A DNA stretch of 64,000 nt from Diacronema lutheri (GCA_019448385.1 JAGTXO010000032.1:248001-312000); one strand, 5' to 3'. Shown: positions 30,086 to 42,367, counted from the first letter of the stretch. The notes: a model not told the origin generated them from the sequence alone. Made by a program: numbers and translations.

Positions 30086-31865
30086 ATGCGGACGTGCTTG
30101 TTTCTCGCGTGCGCCGTCGGCGCTGCGACCGGCGCGGGCGTGGGGCTGAGGCCGGCGCGCCTGTCCATCGCCTCGCGCGTACGCGGCGGCGAGCGCGCTG
30201 CCGCGACGGCACGCGCGCCAACGCTCCCGCGCGCGCGCGCTCGCGCGTCGAGCGCGGCCGCGCCGGCCGAGCTGCCGCGCGACGGGACGATGAGCGTAAG
30301 CGCGTCGTCGGTTTCGCTGATGAAGAACATCGTGGGCGGTGGACTGCTCGCGCTGCCGGCCGGCATGGCCGCCGCGCAAGGCACCGGCTTTGCACCCGCC
30401 ATTGGCGTGTGCACCCTGTCCGCAATCCTCTCGGGCTACACGTACTGGTCAATCGGCGAGGCGGTGCAGGCGACGGGCGCGACGGACTTCAAGACGCTAT
30501 GGGAGAAGACGCTCGGCGCCAAATCCTCGTGGATCATCGACAGCACCATCATCTGCCTCGCCTTCTCCGCTGTCGTCATGTACGGCTGCTTCCTCGGCGA
30601 CCTGCTCTCCGCCCTCGTGCCCACGCTCTCGCGCACGTCCGCGCTGGTCAGCGTCACGGTCGCTGTGCTGCTGCCGCTCGCGCTGCAACGCGACCTTTCG
30701 GTGTGCGCGCGCTCTCGCCGCCAGGCGGCGGGCGGCTTGGCACGGCACGCGGCGCTCGCGCGCCGAAGTGCCACCGCCGACGGCGCACGCCTTGCAACCC
30801 CAAACCATAACCCTAACCCTTACCAAGTGCCATGCCCGCCTTGCAGCCCAAGTGCCACGCCGGCAGCGCGCGCGCTCGCGCGGCACCGCGCTCGCACGTG
30901 CGCCCAGAGCCATGCGTTTTCGACTCACTCCCCGCCCCCACCTCCCTTCCCCCTCCCCCGTCCGCCCACAACGCCCCGCCTCGGGCGCTCGGCGTGTGCG
31001 CGCCGCGCGCTGCGCCTTTTCGACACTCTCCCCACAGGCCCTGTCGTTCACGTCGTACACGGGGATCGGCGCGGTGGCGTTCACGGCGTTTGTCATCGTC
31101 AAACGGTGGCTTGACGGGACCTATGCGGCGGGCGGCGCCTTCTTTGGAGCGGGGCTGCCCTTTGCGCCAGCGCTCGCGCAGCGCTCTCTGCTGCGCGTGT
31201 CCGCCGGCACCTTTGTCCTCTTCAATATGCTCTCCACCGCTTACATGGCGCACACGAACGCCGTGCGCTTCTACGCGGAGCTCAAAGGCCGCTCGCCGCG
31301 CAAGTTTGCGACGGTCTGCGCCGCGGGCTTTGGCGCGGCGGCGGTCGCGCACGCGCTCGTGATGGTGGCGGGCTACGCGACCTTTGGCGCCGCATCGCAG
31401 GGCCTCATTTTAAACAACTTGCACCTGAGCGCCGACGGCCTTGCAAAGGCGGCGCGCGTCGCGACGGGCTTGTCGATCCTGGGCTCACACCCGTTACTCT
31501 TCACCTCGTTGCGCGACTCCGTCATCTCGTCGCTTGGCTCGTCCAAGCTGGGCGCGGCGGTGCAGCGCTCACAGGGCGCGTGGACGGCCCTCTCCGTCGC
31601 CATGCTCGCTGCGGCCACGCTCCTCGCGATCGTCGCGACGGACGTCGGCTTCGTCGCGTCGGTCTCGGGCGCGTCGCTTGGCGCGGTCCTCATCTTCGTC
31701 GCGCCGGCGCTTATGCAGCTCGCGACGCTGCGCGCGGCGGGTGGCGGCGTGGCCAAGGGCGGCAAGGCGGCGCTCGCGCGCGCCCTCGTCGGCTTTGGCT
31801 GCGTGATGGCCGTGCTCGGCACAGTCGTCACGTGCCTTGAAACGTTCACGAACGTCTTCCGCTGA
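30086..31865 (+). CDS. Amino acid permease (AAAP/SLC38-like)
   Basis: Exons 30086-30700 and 31038-31865; 480 residues. About ten or eleven membrane helices begin after residue 70: SVSLMKNIVGGGLLALPAGM is the conserved first helix of amino acid/auxin permeases and the join LQRDLS-ALSFTSYTGIG matches the helix 5-6 loop. The family imports neutral or aromatic amino acids with protons or sodium. The N-terminal 70 residues start with a signal-like segment (MRTCLFLACAVGAATGAG) and an Arg/Ala-rich stretch, which could direct it to a plastid or another internal membrane. The intron donor is GTGTGC. Confidence 0.85.
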
Positions 31866-32120
31866 GCCCCTCGCCGCGGGGCGCGCGCACACAGCGGCGG
31901 GCTGCTGCTGGGCAGCGGCGCCGTCGCGGCCACGCGGCGAACTCGCCCTGTGGCCCGATGGCGACCAGCACACGCACCGGCGCGCGCCGCAGCAGCAGGC
32001 CCTCGGGCCGGGCGCCCTCAGGGCCTTTGGTGAGTCTAGTACGCCCCCGAGGGCGTGGGCACGCACTGCCAGTGAACTAGCACATCTGCATTCGCACAAG
32101 ACAAGTGATGGCTCGGGCGC

Positions 32121-32795
32121 TCAGCCGGCAATCAGCTTTGGGAACATCTTGGTAAGCTTGGTCATTTGATGCTCAATGTAATCGTGCGGGCTTGACTCTC
32201 GCTTCTTCGCCGCCTTCGTGTCGAGCCCAGTCGCCGCCTGCAGATTTTTGAGCGTGAAGACCGCGTGCTTCGACGTGTCCTCGTTGGGCGACTTTGCGAG
32301 CTTCTCGAGCGTCTTGTCGACGCCGCGCTCGATGATTTGAGCGGCGCACGACGGATCCTCGGAGAGATTGTAGATGCCGGCGAGCGCGTAATATTGGTTC
32401 TTCACCTGCACGTCGCTCGGCTTGCCTCCCTTCTCCTTGATCGACGGCAGCTGCACGTGCTTGAGGAGTAGCTCAAAGCCACCGCCGTCGATGATGAGCT
32501 GCGGGTCGATGCACGAGATGTTGACGAGCGTCGAAAGGATAAAGGGCGGGATCTGCTCGTCCGAGCCGTAGTCCTCGTACAGGCTCACCATGTACCGCAC
32601 CACCGGCTCGTCCTTGCACGCCTCGAGCACGGCCGCGTGCTTGCCCGTGCCGCCCGCCTCTGTCGCCTTCGTGATAGTGTGCGCGACGTGAAACAGCGCG
32701 CCGTACCGCTCTTCGGCGCTGTGCGACGAGTCCAGGTCGTCGAGGAACTCGATAAAGTCCTTCTGCTCGCGCGCCTGGTACGACGCGGCGATCAT
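32121..32795 (-). CDS. Armadillo-like helical protein
   Basis: Single exon, 224 codons. Helical repeats typical of ARM/HEAT folds are seen (HAAVLEACKDEPVVRYMVSL, IPPFILSTLVNISCIDPQLI, NQYYALAGIYNLSEDPSCA, HAVFTLKNLQAATGLD), ending in a charged tail. Its codon use is less GC-extreme than its neighbours', as if strongly conserved or highly expressed. No precise orthologue recognised. It is head to head with MLO. Confidence 0.78.
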   Translation of the reverse strand: MIAASYQAREQKDFIEFLDDLDSSHSAEERYGALFHVAHTITKATEAGGTGKHAAVLEACKDEPVVRYMVSLYEDYGSDEQIPPFILSTLVNISCIDPQLIIDGGGFELLLKHVQLPSIKEKGGKPSDVQVKNQYYALAGIYNLSEDPSCAAQIIERGVDKTLEKLAKSPNEDTSKHAVFTLKNLQAATGLDTKAAKKRESSPHDYIEHQMTKLTKMFPKLIAG

Positions 32796-32963
32796 GGCGC
32801 CCCTGCCTCCTTTGCGGAGCGAAACCGTTGAACGTCCCCTACTGGCGCAAATCGAAACCTGTCAAACCACCTAAAAAATGGGCCCATATTTTCATCACAG
32901 GGGCCGCTACAGTGTGAGCGCGCTTCCGCGGTGCCGGGGGTGCACCTGGTACGCAAGGAATCC
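32796..32963. promoter_or_regulatory. 168-bp divergent promoter region (ARM protein / MLO)
   Basis: It contains ctaaaaaatg at 32871-32880, a shorter A/T-tract motif like those at other promoters here. Confidence 0.45.
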
Positions 32964-35900
32964 ATGGCGGCGGGGCAGTGGTGGACCTCCGAGGAGGAGT
33001 ACCGGTACATCGAATGCTACGTCGTCGTGGCGATGTGCCTCGCAGCCAACATCCTCGAGATGGCCATGCACGCGCTCAAGCACCTCGCCGGCGACCAGCG
33101 CCGGCGCGAATCCGACCCGCGGTTTTACGAGCTGCTCTTCACCCGCGCAAGTTCCGAGCTGATGGTGCTTGGCTTCCTCGCGTTCGTCGTCTGGGTGTGC
33201 AACCGCACGCAGGCCTTCGACGCCATCGCCGCCAGGCTGCCTGACCCGTACGCGCCGTGCTACGCGCCGGCGGGCGGCGGCGACGACAGTAGTTACCGGC
33301 GCGCGCTCGCCGCGGCGCCCTCATCGTCGTCATCCTCGGCGGGCGGGTACGGCGAGAGCGACGCGTGCAAGGCGGTGAAAGCAACGCGCGTGTACGAGCG
33401 CAAGCTCTTCCGGTACCCGGGCGGCACCGACCTGCTCCACATTGTCGAGGTGCGGCGCGGCGCGGCGCGGCGCGACGCCGTGTGCGTGGGCTGCGCGGCG
33501 CGTGCGCGCGCGAGCGCGGCCGTCGCACCGCGTGACGCACGCCGTGCGCGCGCGCGCGCGCGCTCCGCCGCGCGTCCCCTCGCGCCCGCGGCGGCCGCGG
33601 CTGTGCGCTCCGACGCGCCGACCTCCGGCTGGCAGGACGTGCACATGGAGATCTTCGTGGCGATGTGCCTGTACTTCGTGCTCATGTCCGTGACTGTCTC
33701 GGTTGTCAAGCGCATGTGCCTGCGTTGGACTTGGTGGGAGGAGCATATGCGCGAGTACCAACATTTCCCGCCACAGCTCAACCGGGCTGGGTTTGCACGA
33801 CTCCTCTCGCCGCTTTCGGACGTGAAGGACTTTTTCAAGGCGAAGCATTATTTTATCGCGTGGGCGCAGAGCGGCGCGCTCCGACGTCTCGAGGAGCGGC
33901 GCGCGCGGCGCGAGGCCGGGGAGCGCACGCTGCACGGGAAACTCGTCATGCTTCAACACGCGCGCGCCGCGCACACGTCGGCATTCGGCACCGTCGCGCG
34001 TCGGCGGTTTGCCGCCGACGGCGCGGGAAGCGGAGGCGGCGCGAGTCCCGCGGGCGTGGGCAAGGGCGTGGTGGGCACGGCGCCCGCGGGCGAGCGAGTG
34101 GGCGGCAAGGTGGTGATCGTGATCGATGCAGGCGCGATGCGTGGCAGTGGCGGCGGCGGTGGCGGCGCGCGTGGCGGCGGCGCTGGCGGCTGCAGGGCGG
34201 CGCGCGACGACTCGATGAAGGGCATGCTCGACACGCCCGAGATGGTCGGCGCGCCCGGCGCGGCGCGCGCGCGGCGCGCGGCGCGCGACGACTCGATGAA
34301 GGGCGCGCTCGAGCTTTCGGCCGTTGGCGCGTTGCCGAACGCATCGAGCGGCAGGGTTGGGGCCGGCGCGTCGGTCAGCGGCGGCTCGCGCTCGCCCTCG
34401 CAAACTCCCAACCGATCGGAGGGCGGCGCCAGCGCGTCGGACGCGCGGCACGCGATTGGGCCGCGTCGCCCGCGTGGCGCTGACGCGCGCATTAACGACG
34501 ACTTCAGTTTTGGCGCCTATTTGTCGCTTTGCTACGTGCAGCTCCTCGCCGATATGATCGAGTTTCAGGCGCGCGCGCCTGCCCCCCCCCCCCCCCCCCC
34601 CCCCCCCCTTCTGCGCGCGTCGTGCCCCCGTGGCGCGCTCTCGTGCGCACGCGCGTGCGAAGGTGCCGCTGCGCTGCCCGGCGCTGAGGCGGGCGGCTCG
34701 GCCGCGTGTCCCTCCTTGCCCTCCCCGCGCCCCCCCCCCCCCCCCGCCCCCTCTCCCTCCCCGCCCCCGCCCCCCTCGCCGCTTCCCTCGCCGCTTCCCT
34801 CGCCGCTTCCCTCGCCAGCCCGCGACGTGGTCATTTGTGGTCGCGCTGACTGTGGCGGAGGGCTTTCTGCTCTACACTGGCGCGGACGAGGTGCTCATTG
34901 ACTTGGCCATCGCCTGCTGCACGGCAGGGCTCATCGGTGCCAGCGCAGCGTCCGAGCGAAGCGCGCGTGTGCCTCCGCGCGCTCCATCCGTTGGCCCGGA
35001 CTGCACCGGACTGCACCGGACTGCACCGGACTCGCGGCGCTTCCTCTGCCGCCGCGCACGGCCGCCGCGCGGCGTGCGGTGCAGCGCGCGCGCCGCGGCC
35101 AACACACCCGCCGCGCGCGCGGCCCTCGCAGGCATGATGTGGCTCCTTTCTAAATGGGGCGCGCGCGCCATGCTGCATGCGGCGGAGACGGGGTCCATTC
35201 AAGCCATGCCCTGGTGGTGCGCGCACCGCCTGCATGCGCGCGCGCGCGCCACGCCGCGCCGCGCGCGCGCGCGTGAATTCCTGTCCCGTCTTTTTGCCAT
35301 GCCAGGGCTCCTTCGTGCATGCCTTCACCGCCCATTGCCCAGCGAGGAAAGTTGCGGGCGTATGCAAGCGCCCCCGTGTGTTCAAGGCCTCGCTCCTAAC
35401 CCTCTCTTCCTTCATCGCCCCCCCCCCCCCCCCCTTGCCCCCTGCGGCCAATTGCAGGTTCGAGGCGATCTCGCAACGTGCGTCCCTCGAAGTCTTCTTC
35501 CTGCGACTGCTGCAGGCGCTCACCTGGCGCAACCTCTTTCGCCTCGTCGTCTTCTTCCTCGGAGAAGAGCTGCGCACCCTCTCCGCCGGCGGCGCGAGTC
35601 TTATCTCCTTCCGCCGGCTTGTCGCTCTAATCCTGCTGTTCACCTCCTCCTCCGCGCTGCCCACCACCGCCTACGGCTGGGGCCTCGCCATGTTCCTGCC
35701 GCCGCATGTCGACGAGAAGGAGGTCGAGATTGCGGAGCTCGTGCGCGCCGCGCCTGCGCGCAGCGCGCCTCCGTCGAGGCGCACCGCCCGTGCCCGGCGT
35801 CCCGGCTCTGCGCTCGCGCGTGCGGCACGCGCGTCGTGCGCGCGCGCGCGCTCACGGCCAGCGGCTCGTGCGTGCGCGCTGCGGCTGCGCAGGTGTGCTG

Positions 35901-35988
35901 GCGGCAAAAGCATCCGCTGCACTCCTTCTCCGCGCCGTGGGAGCAGCCCCTCGTGCCCGCAGGCGCGGCGCACGCGCAAGCGCAATAG
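32964..35988 (+). CDS. MLO-family seven-transmembrane protein
   Basis: Exons: 32964-33449, 33636-34568, 34819-34936, 35132-35216, 35458-35740, 35893-35988; 666 residues, phases consistent. TM1 (YVVVAMCLAANILEMAMHAL), then ASSELMVLGFLAFVVWV, then GTDLLHIVEDVHMEIFVAM and RWTWWEEHMREY follow the order and spacing of plant MLO proteins, which act as membrane calcium-channel-like regulators. The loop after TM3 is enlarged by about 180 Gly/Ala/Arg-rich residues containing ARDDSMKG twice. Intron 2 (34569-34818) begins with GC, not GT; no GT alternative keeps the membrane helix. The C-terminal calmodulin-binding tail of plant MLO is short or absent. Confidence 0.72.
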
Positions 35989-36303
35989 CGTCCTTCTTAT
36001 TTGGGGGGTTGGATGCGCTGTCCATGCTCGCCACCTCGAGCGCGGCCGGCACGAGGTGCACCGTGCACGCCAAATGCTCAAAACTCATCAGTTGTTCTTG
36101 CGAAGCGCGGCGCAAGGGAGATGGGCAGCGACGTGACGTCGACCGCCGTTGTGACGTGTGTAATGAGCAGGCTCTGGATTGGTACCCGCATCGGCGAGGC
36201 TGCGCGAACTAGAGTCGCCGCGCGCGCCGCGCAAGCCGTGCTGAAATGGACGGCATCGCGCGCGGGCCGTTACCATTTGAGGGTCCGTTTGATCTCGACC
36301 GCC

Positions 36304-37643
36304 ATGCGGCTCACGTGGGGCTCCGGCGTTGAGCGCAACGAGTACCGCTTTGACGGCGAGCCGGCATGCGAGGTCGCGGCCAAGGCAGTGCTCTGGGTCG
36401 ACCTCATTGGGCCGGCGCTCTGGGACAAAGGCGCCGTCAGCAATAAGGCCAAGTGGCTGATCACCGGCCAGGCGGTCGAGCCGTCGAATGCCACGTCCGT
36501 GCTCGCGTCGCTGCCCGCGCCCGAGTGGGTCGAGTCGGAGGCGCCGGTGCTGGTGAACGAGCCGCCCAGCGGCCTCGGGCTCATCCCGCCCTGCTACGCA
36601 CTCGCAATCAAGCCGCATCAGCCCGCGATGCTCGAGCTCACGTTGACCGTCAGCGTCGGCAAGGAGGTGGAGCAGGCGGCCACCCGCGTGCGCGCGGTTC
36701 CCGCGGGCGCGCTCGCCGAGAGCGCGCAAGAGAAGCTCGAGCGGCTTCTGCGCGCTTTCGACGTGGACGGGCTGCGCGCGCTGCTCGCGCCGCTCGTGCA
36801 GCTCGCGCCTGACGACGAGCCGGGCGCGGCCGGCACCACACGCGCCGGCGACGGTGACGGCGACACGCCCGGCGAGGCTGGCAACGCGACGGCGCTGGTA
36901 TGGACGAGTTTGGTGACGGGCGAGAACCTGCTCCACACGGTGCTCACGCGCGTTGGCGTCGAGTCCGCCGCGCGCGCCGAGGTCTTCACGCTCCTCCTCC
37001 GCGCGGGTGCGAGCGCTCCATCGCCGAGCGCGGTGGACGTGCTGCGGGCGGACGCGCCGCCGTCGCCTCTGCACGAGGTCGTGGCGCGGCGCGAGCACGC
37101 GCTCGCCGCGCGGATGCTCGAGCTGCCGGGCGTGTACCCCGCCCACTGCCTCTGCCTCTGGCGCGGCCGCCGATGCACGACGCCCTTGCACGTCGCGTGT
37201 GAGAATGGCGACGGCACGATGGCGGACCTGCTTCTCAGTCATGGCGCCAAGGCGGACTGGGCGGGCGCGACGGGGCGGGCGGGGAGCGCGACGCCGCTCG
37301 CACTCGCAATCGAGGCGGGCGCGGTCGAGCTTGCGCGCACGCTCATCGTCGAGAAGCTTGCGGACGTGCGGCTGCGCACGCTTGACCCGAGGTGCGCGCG
37401 GCAGGCGGACGGGCGCGGCCGGCCGGTGGCCGTTTCGTCGCCGTTTCTGTCGTTGCGCGCTCGGCCGAGGGGGCATGGCGGTGGGCGGGATGGTGGCGAT
37501 TGTATCGCGGGCAGCGTGGCGTGTTCGCTCGCTCGCCGCCCGTTCGTGCGCTGTCGCCTTCACGCAGCCCCCCCCCCCCTCCCCCCCCCCCCCTTTCCTT
37601 CCTTTCCTTCCTTTCGCGACCTTGCCCGGGCTTTGTGCCACGC

Positions 37644-37719
<76 letters not shown>

Positions 37720-38657
37720 CGCCCCGCCCACCCTTCCCCCCCCGCCGCGCACGCTCAGCTTTTCCGCGCTCGCACTCGCATGCCGCGGCCCTAACGCGAT
37801 CCCGATGATCCGCATGCTCCTCGAGGTGAACAGCGTCGCAACGATCGGCGCGTTGTGCCACTCGGCGCGCGCCGAGCGGCCGCTGCAGGAGACGCTGACG
37901 ACGGCGAGTGCGCTTGGGCTCGCGCCAGTTGTGAGCGAGCTGGTCCGGCTCGGCGCGGATGTGCCCGGACATCAGCATCCGGTGCGCGCGCGGCGCGCGG
38001 CGCGACTCGGAATTGCGCGGGAGCACGTTGGGCGCAGCCCCACTCTCGTGCATGACACACCCATCAACACACCCCCCCCCCGCCCCCCCCCCCCCCCCCC
38101 CCCCCTTCCCTCTACGCCGCCCCTCCCCGTCACATCGTGACGCGCGTCCCCTGCCCTCCCCTCCCCTCACCCCTCCCCTCCCCCCCTTCCTCCCATCCCT
38201 CCCTCCAAACCGCACGCAGGATGGGCGCTCGCTCCTCTACGACGCGGTCGAGCGCGGGCACGCCGCAACTGTCGCGCGCCTCCTCGCCGCGCGCGCCGAC
38301 CCGTCGAGCTCCGGCGCGTCGCCGCTCCTGTCCCCGCTGACCGCGGCCGCGTGCCTCGACGACGCGTCGCTCTCGCGCAAAGTCCTCTTCATGCTCCGAC
38401 AGGCCGGCGCGGACGCGGGCGAGCCCGATCGCGCCGGACGCACCGCGCTCGAGTATGCTCGCAAGCTCGAAGGGCCGTTTAGGCCTGGCTCAGACCTCGT
38501 GATCGCAGACCTTCTTGCCGAGCTTCCTGAGCCCGAGCTGCCGAAGCAATGGGCGATGGCGGTCGACCCGACGCTCGGGCAGACTTACTACTTCCACACC
38601 ATCACAAAGGAGGTCTCGTGGCAGCCGCCCAGACCAGCCCTCGCCCAGGTCGAGTAG
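36304..38657 (+). CDS. Ankyrin-repeat protein with C-terminal WW domain
   Basis: Exons 36304-37391, 37759-37981, 38220-38657; 582 residues. Ankyrin units include TPLHVACENGDGTMADLLLS, ATPLALAIEAGAVELARTLI and, in exon 3, RSLLYDAVERGHAATVARLL and RTALEYARK. A WW domain closes the protein (LPKQWAMAVDPTLGQTYYFH...SWQPPRP), so it probably binds Pro-rich partners. The N-terminal 200 residues (ACEVAAKAVLWVDLIGPALW, then NEPPSGLGLIPPCYALAIKP) are not recognised. The start is uncertain: in-frame ATGs at 36121 and 36162 are possible. Intron 1 holds a C run of about 72 bases. Confidence 0.78.
37647..37718. repeat. 72-base C homopolymer in ankyrin-WW intron 1
   Basis: The longest homopolymer in the window. 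It lies upstream of the 3' splice site at 37758 on the sense strand. Confidence 0.9.
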
Positions 38658-39052
38658 TCCGCCTCGCTCGGGGCCGCCTGCGAGTGTTGAGGCCTCGCCC
38701 CGCCTCGCTCGGCGTGATCAGGTTGGATGGCAGAAAGCGAGCGCGCAATCTCACCGGCCGCCTGTCTGCGCTGTCGCCGCAAAGTCCCACGTGCCGTGTG
38801 TGCATCATTGCAAGGCAGCATGGCGGCCTTTGGCATTTGCTCCCTCGTGCCGTGAATGACGGCTCGTTGCGAGCAGATGAGCAGACATCGTGACTCGTGA
38901 GGCGCCCATGCACCAACGCGCAGAACTGACGGCGCCACCCGCGCGCACCGACCCGCGCGCGCGCGCGTGCCGCCGGTCCGCCGCCACACGCTGCCGCCTG
39001 CGAACATCGCACGCCTATCACCCGTGTGTGCTCCTGTCGCCACCTGTGCGCG
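38658..39052. other. Convergent intergenic spacer, nothing recognised
   Basis: About 395 bases between the stops of the ankyrin-WW gene and the esterase gene; no family-like ORF on either strand. Confidence 0.6.
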
Positions 39053-41852
39053 CTACTTGTGGCGCTCAGCGCGCTCGCGCCGGCCGGCCGCGCTCGGCTC
39101 GGACGCGGCCATCGCCAGCTTTGCCGCCTCAGCCGCGACGGAGGTGGCCTTGAGCAGCCCGGCGGTGTCCACGCCCTCGGCGGGCGCGTGGTTGTGCGCA
39201 TGGCGCTCGCCTCCTTCCCTCGGCTCGTGCGCGTGCGCGTGCGCCGGCCGGACGTGCGCCGGCTGGTCGAGCTGCTCGGGCTGCTCGGGCTGCTCGGGCA
39301 GCTCGGGCTGCGCGCCGTTTTTCAAACCGTCGTCATCTCCGTGCTCGCGGCCGCCGTGCCCGTGCCGGCCCTCGCTGTGCGAATCGCGCGGCTCGTGTGC
39401 CGGCCTGGGCTCGTGCGCGTGATGCGCCCGCCTGCTCGCCTCGTGCGCGGGTGCGGGCGCGGGCGCGATGTCGCCGACGGGCGCGCCCGCGTGCGCGTGC
39501 GGCGCGGCACGGTCCGGATGGCCGTCCGGATCCGAGTCGCGCATGGCCGCCGAGTCCGCACGGAGCCCGTACTGCACGTAATCGAGCGGCGGGCACGCGT
39601 AGAGCGGGTGCTGGCTCGCGAGCGCGTCGCCCACGATCGGCCCGTAGCAGTTGTCCTTGATCGCCGCCCAGAGTGGGGGACGCGCGCGCGGATCGGCCTG
39701 GGCAGTGGGGACGAGCGGGAGAGACGCCCAGTCTGCAAGCTTCAAGTAGGCGAGCAGCTGCGAGCCAGCAACCACGTCGCGGCGGAACGGGTGCGCGGAG
39801 CAGCGCATCTCGCTCGCGCTCGCCTGCAGCTGCGCAAACTGCACAGCGGCCGCGGCAAGGAGCAGAGCGTCGCCGCTTGCGTCCGCGCCCGCGCCGCCGC
39901 TCGTGGGCGAAGCGGCGGAGCGACCAGCGCCCGGCCCCGCGGACGTGGCTTCAAACCAGTCGGGCAGCCCGACGAACGTGTGGCAGTTGCCGTCGACGAG
40001 GGTCGCAAAGTAGCCGCGCGGCGCCAACTGCTTATAGCCCTTAAACAGGGCCGATGCAGCTGTGTAAATGTGCTCGTTCCCCTCCAACGTGAAGATTGCC
40101 GAAGCTGCGCGCGCGGGGGAGGGCAAGGTCGCCGGTGCGTGATGGGCGCGTGGGCCAACGACGGGGTGCGCGGCGCGCCACGCGCACGACCGCCCGCGTG
40201 CCCCCCCCCCCCCCCCCCCCCTCCCCCTCTCCCCCCCCCCCCCCCCCCCCCTGACAGCGCGCCGGCGCTGGCGGCGCACGAAAGTCGAGGTGGTAATAGT
40301 CGCCCATCAGGTCGTAGAAGGCACGCTGCACCAAGTCCTGCTTGGACTGGATCTGCGTGAACGTGGTCTTCCCGCCCCCTCCGCCAGCCGTGCCGTACGC
40401 CGTGAGGGCAGGGCCAAGCAGCATGCTCACGCCCAGCTGGCCGGACGCGCACGCGTCGCGCGCGGAGGCGGGCACAAGATCCGAGCCGCACACGCGCCAC
40501 GTGTCGCGCAAAAGCCGCCCGCCCACGTTGATCAGCTCGCCACCGCCGCCCTTGACGTGACCGATTGGCGAGACGCCCGCGTATGAGTCAAATATGGCGG
40601 CAGTCGCGCGAGAGCGCGCGCCGAGCTGGTCGAGGAGCGGCCGCGCCCACACCTGCGCGCCGAGGGAGCCGGCAGACGCGCCCGCAAAGACAAACTCGTC
40701 CAGCTGGCGGAACTCGGGCTGCGCGACGATCCAGGCGAGCACAGCGCGCGTGTTGGCCGCGCCCGCCTGCCGCACGGGAAGGCGCGGCCATTCGGGTGAC
40801 ACCCAGGGTTGCGTCACGTCGGCAACGAAAGAGTCACCGGAGCAGTAGTGCACCTGCACGACCGTCCAATTCGCGTACCGGTTCTTGTCGGGCAGCGCGT
40901 CGTCGAGCAGCCCGCCGCTGTTCGGGCGCGAGACGGTGGTGCAGAACGCCGCGTCGCTAGCCCAGCACGCGCCTCCGCCCTGGAAGAAGAGGAGGAGGCG
41001 GCTTGGGTCGCCCTTTCTCACGTCGAAGGAGAAGCGATTTGACTCACGCATCTGCTGAATGGGCGACGACGGCTCGCACGGCTGCCGCCCCGTGAGCGTC
41101 GGCGGGTAGAGGCATGCTGTGCTGCCGCCCGGGTACACCAGATAGCGAGTTCGGTCGTACATGCGCGCGAATGGGCACGAGGTGGCGCCATCGGTGGACG
41201 TGAGGTCGCAGCGGAATGGGATAGGCACCGCGTCCGTCGAGACGCACTCGACCAGCTTCGAGCCCTCGCTCGGGTCAGGCGAGCACACGCGCGGTTGGTC
41301 GTCGCCGTCCGCCGCGCCCGCGCCGTCCGGCACGGGCTTTGCGGACGAGCCAGGGCAGCACGGGAGGTATGCGCCGCCCTGCAACGGGTTGGCGCCGTCC
41401 TGCGTGCACGGGAAGTGGTATCGGTTGAGCGGCAGCGGCGGGTACGGCGCGCCGAGCGAGTTGAGCCCGAGCTGCGGCAGCTGCGCCTGCGGCAGAGCGC
41501 CGGCGCTCGCGTGCGCCGCATGCGCCGCGTGCACAAACGCGGCGGCGGTCTGCGCGTGCGCGCACGAGGTGGGCGAGTTACTCGTGCACGCGTGCACGGC
41601 CAGCGCGCCAGCGGCCGCACCCGCAGCCGCGCTGCCCGCGGCCGCCGCGCCACCTGCGCCGCCGAACGCCGGCACGCCGCTCGACCGGACCGGCGCAGGA
41701 AGGTGGCGGTGCGCGGCCGCGGATGCGTGGCCGTGCGGGTGGACGACTGAGGCGGCGTGCGGCGCACCACCACCGATCAGCGCGACGAGAGCGCACGTCC
41801 CCACCGCCAGCGCAGCCAGCGCCGTCGCCAACGCGCGTCGCGCGTTGGGCAT
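39053..41852 (-). CDS. Pectinacetylesterase/Notum-family serine hydrolase
   Basis: Exons 41852-40280 and 40104-39053; 874 residues. A single hydrophobic segment near the N-terminus (about 8-28) suggests a type II anchor or uncleaved signal. Family blocks: SRLLLFFQGGGACWASDAAF (oxyanion region), the nucleophile elbow FAGASAGSLG with Ser393, AIFDSYAGVSPIG, and DGNCHTF with the expected catalytic His. Plant members deacetylate pectin and animal Notum removes palmitoleate from Wnt; which ester is used here is unknown. The region after the hydrolase is unusual: His/Glu/Asp-rich runs (EGRHGHGGREHGDDDG, PAHAHAHEPREGGERHAHNH) that could bind metal. Confidence 0.83.
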
Positions 41853-41970
41853 CGCCGTTGACTTTGCGGCGCGACGCCTTCAAAATTGCCCTGTGCTCCA
41901 ATGACTGGTGATCACACTTTTCACCTTTGCGCGCGGAACTTCAAAAATAATGGCCAGCGCACGAGCGCCT
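41853..41970. other. Upstream region of the esterase gene
   Basis: Short spacer that should hold the promoter of the esterase; contains aaaattgccc and cttcaaaaataatgg AT-richer patches but no clear motif. Confidence 0.4.
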
Positions 41971-42300
41971 TCAAATGCTCCCCCGCCCCCGCGTGATCCT
42001 ATGACCGTGGGGCCGCACATCGCCCGGGTGGAGGAGCGCGTGGCCGCGTGCGAGGCGGATCGGCGCGGGCGAGCGCGGCCAATCTTCCGTCTCGATCAGC
42101 GTGCCGCCGCCATCGAGTTCGGCTCGTCTGTCCCGCGCTCGCGTTACACTTGACGACAAACGCCGCCTGCACGCGCAGCCGCGCCGGCGGCACGTCGCCG
42201 AGCGCGTCGGGGAAGGCGGTGACGACCGCAGGGAAGAGCGCGGGAAGCACCGCGGCGTTGAAGAGCTCGCGACCGCGCGTCAGCTGTTTTTGCTGACATC
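41971..42300 (-). pseudogene. Broken fragment of a 2OG-Fe(II) dioxygenase
   Basis: One minus frame reads RELFNAAVLPALFPAVVTAF, then PPARLRVQAAFVVKCNASAG; a second frame continues ELDGGGTLIETEDW...RLARGHALLHPGDVRPHGH and RITRGRGSI. These are the start of the core and the C-terminal GGGT-to-H-x-G-x-x-x-H part of prolyl-hydroxylase-like dioxygenases. The expected piece between them with the HxD iron ligands is missing and the frame changes at the junction, so this looks like a decayed host gene end. Confidence 0.5.
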
Positions 42301-42367
42301 GACCGTCGTGCCCGCGTGTCGCGCGTACGTCCGCCTAGGAACACCGCGCACTGCTCCGGTTTTCCCC

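Noticed and set aside
30806-30823. Telomere-like ccctaaccct in the permease intron
   Set aside because: Only about two units; too short to be a telomere or an interstitial telomeric array.
36246-36332. Short ORF MDGIARGPLPFEGPFDLDRH as an alternative start of the ankyrin gene
   Set aside because: It stops after 28 codons and would need an unsupported intron; the long frame continues smoothly from 36304.
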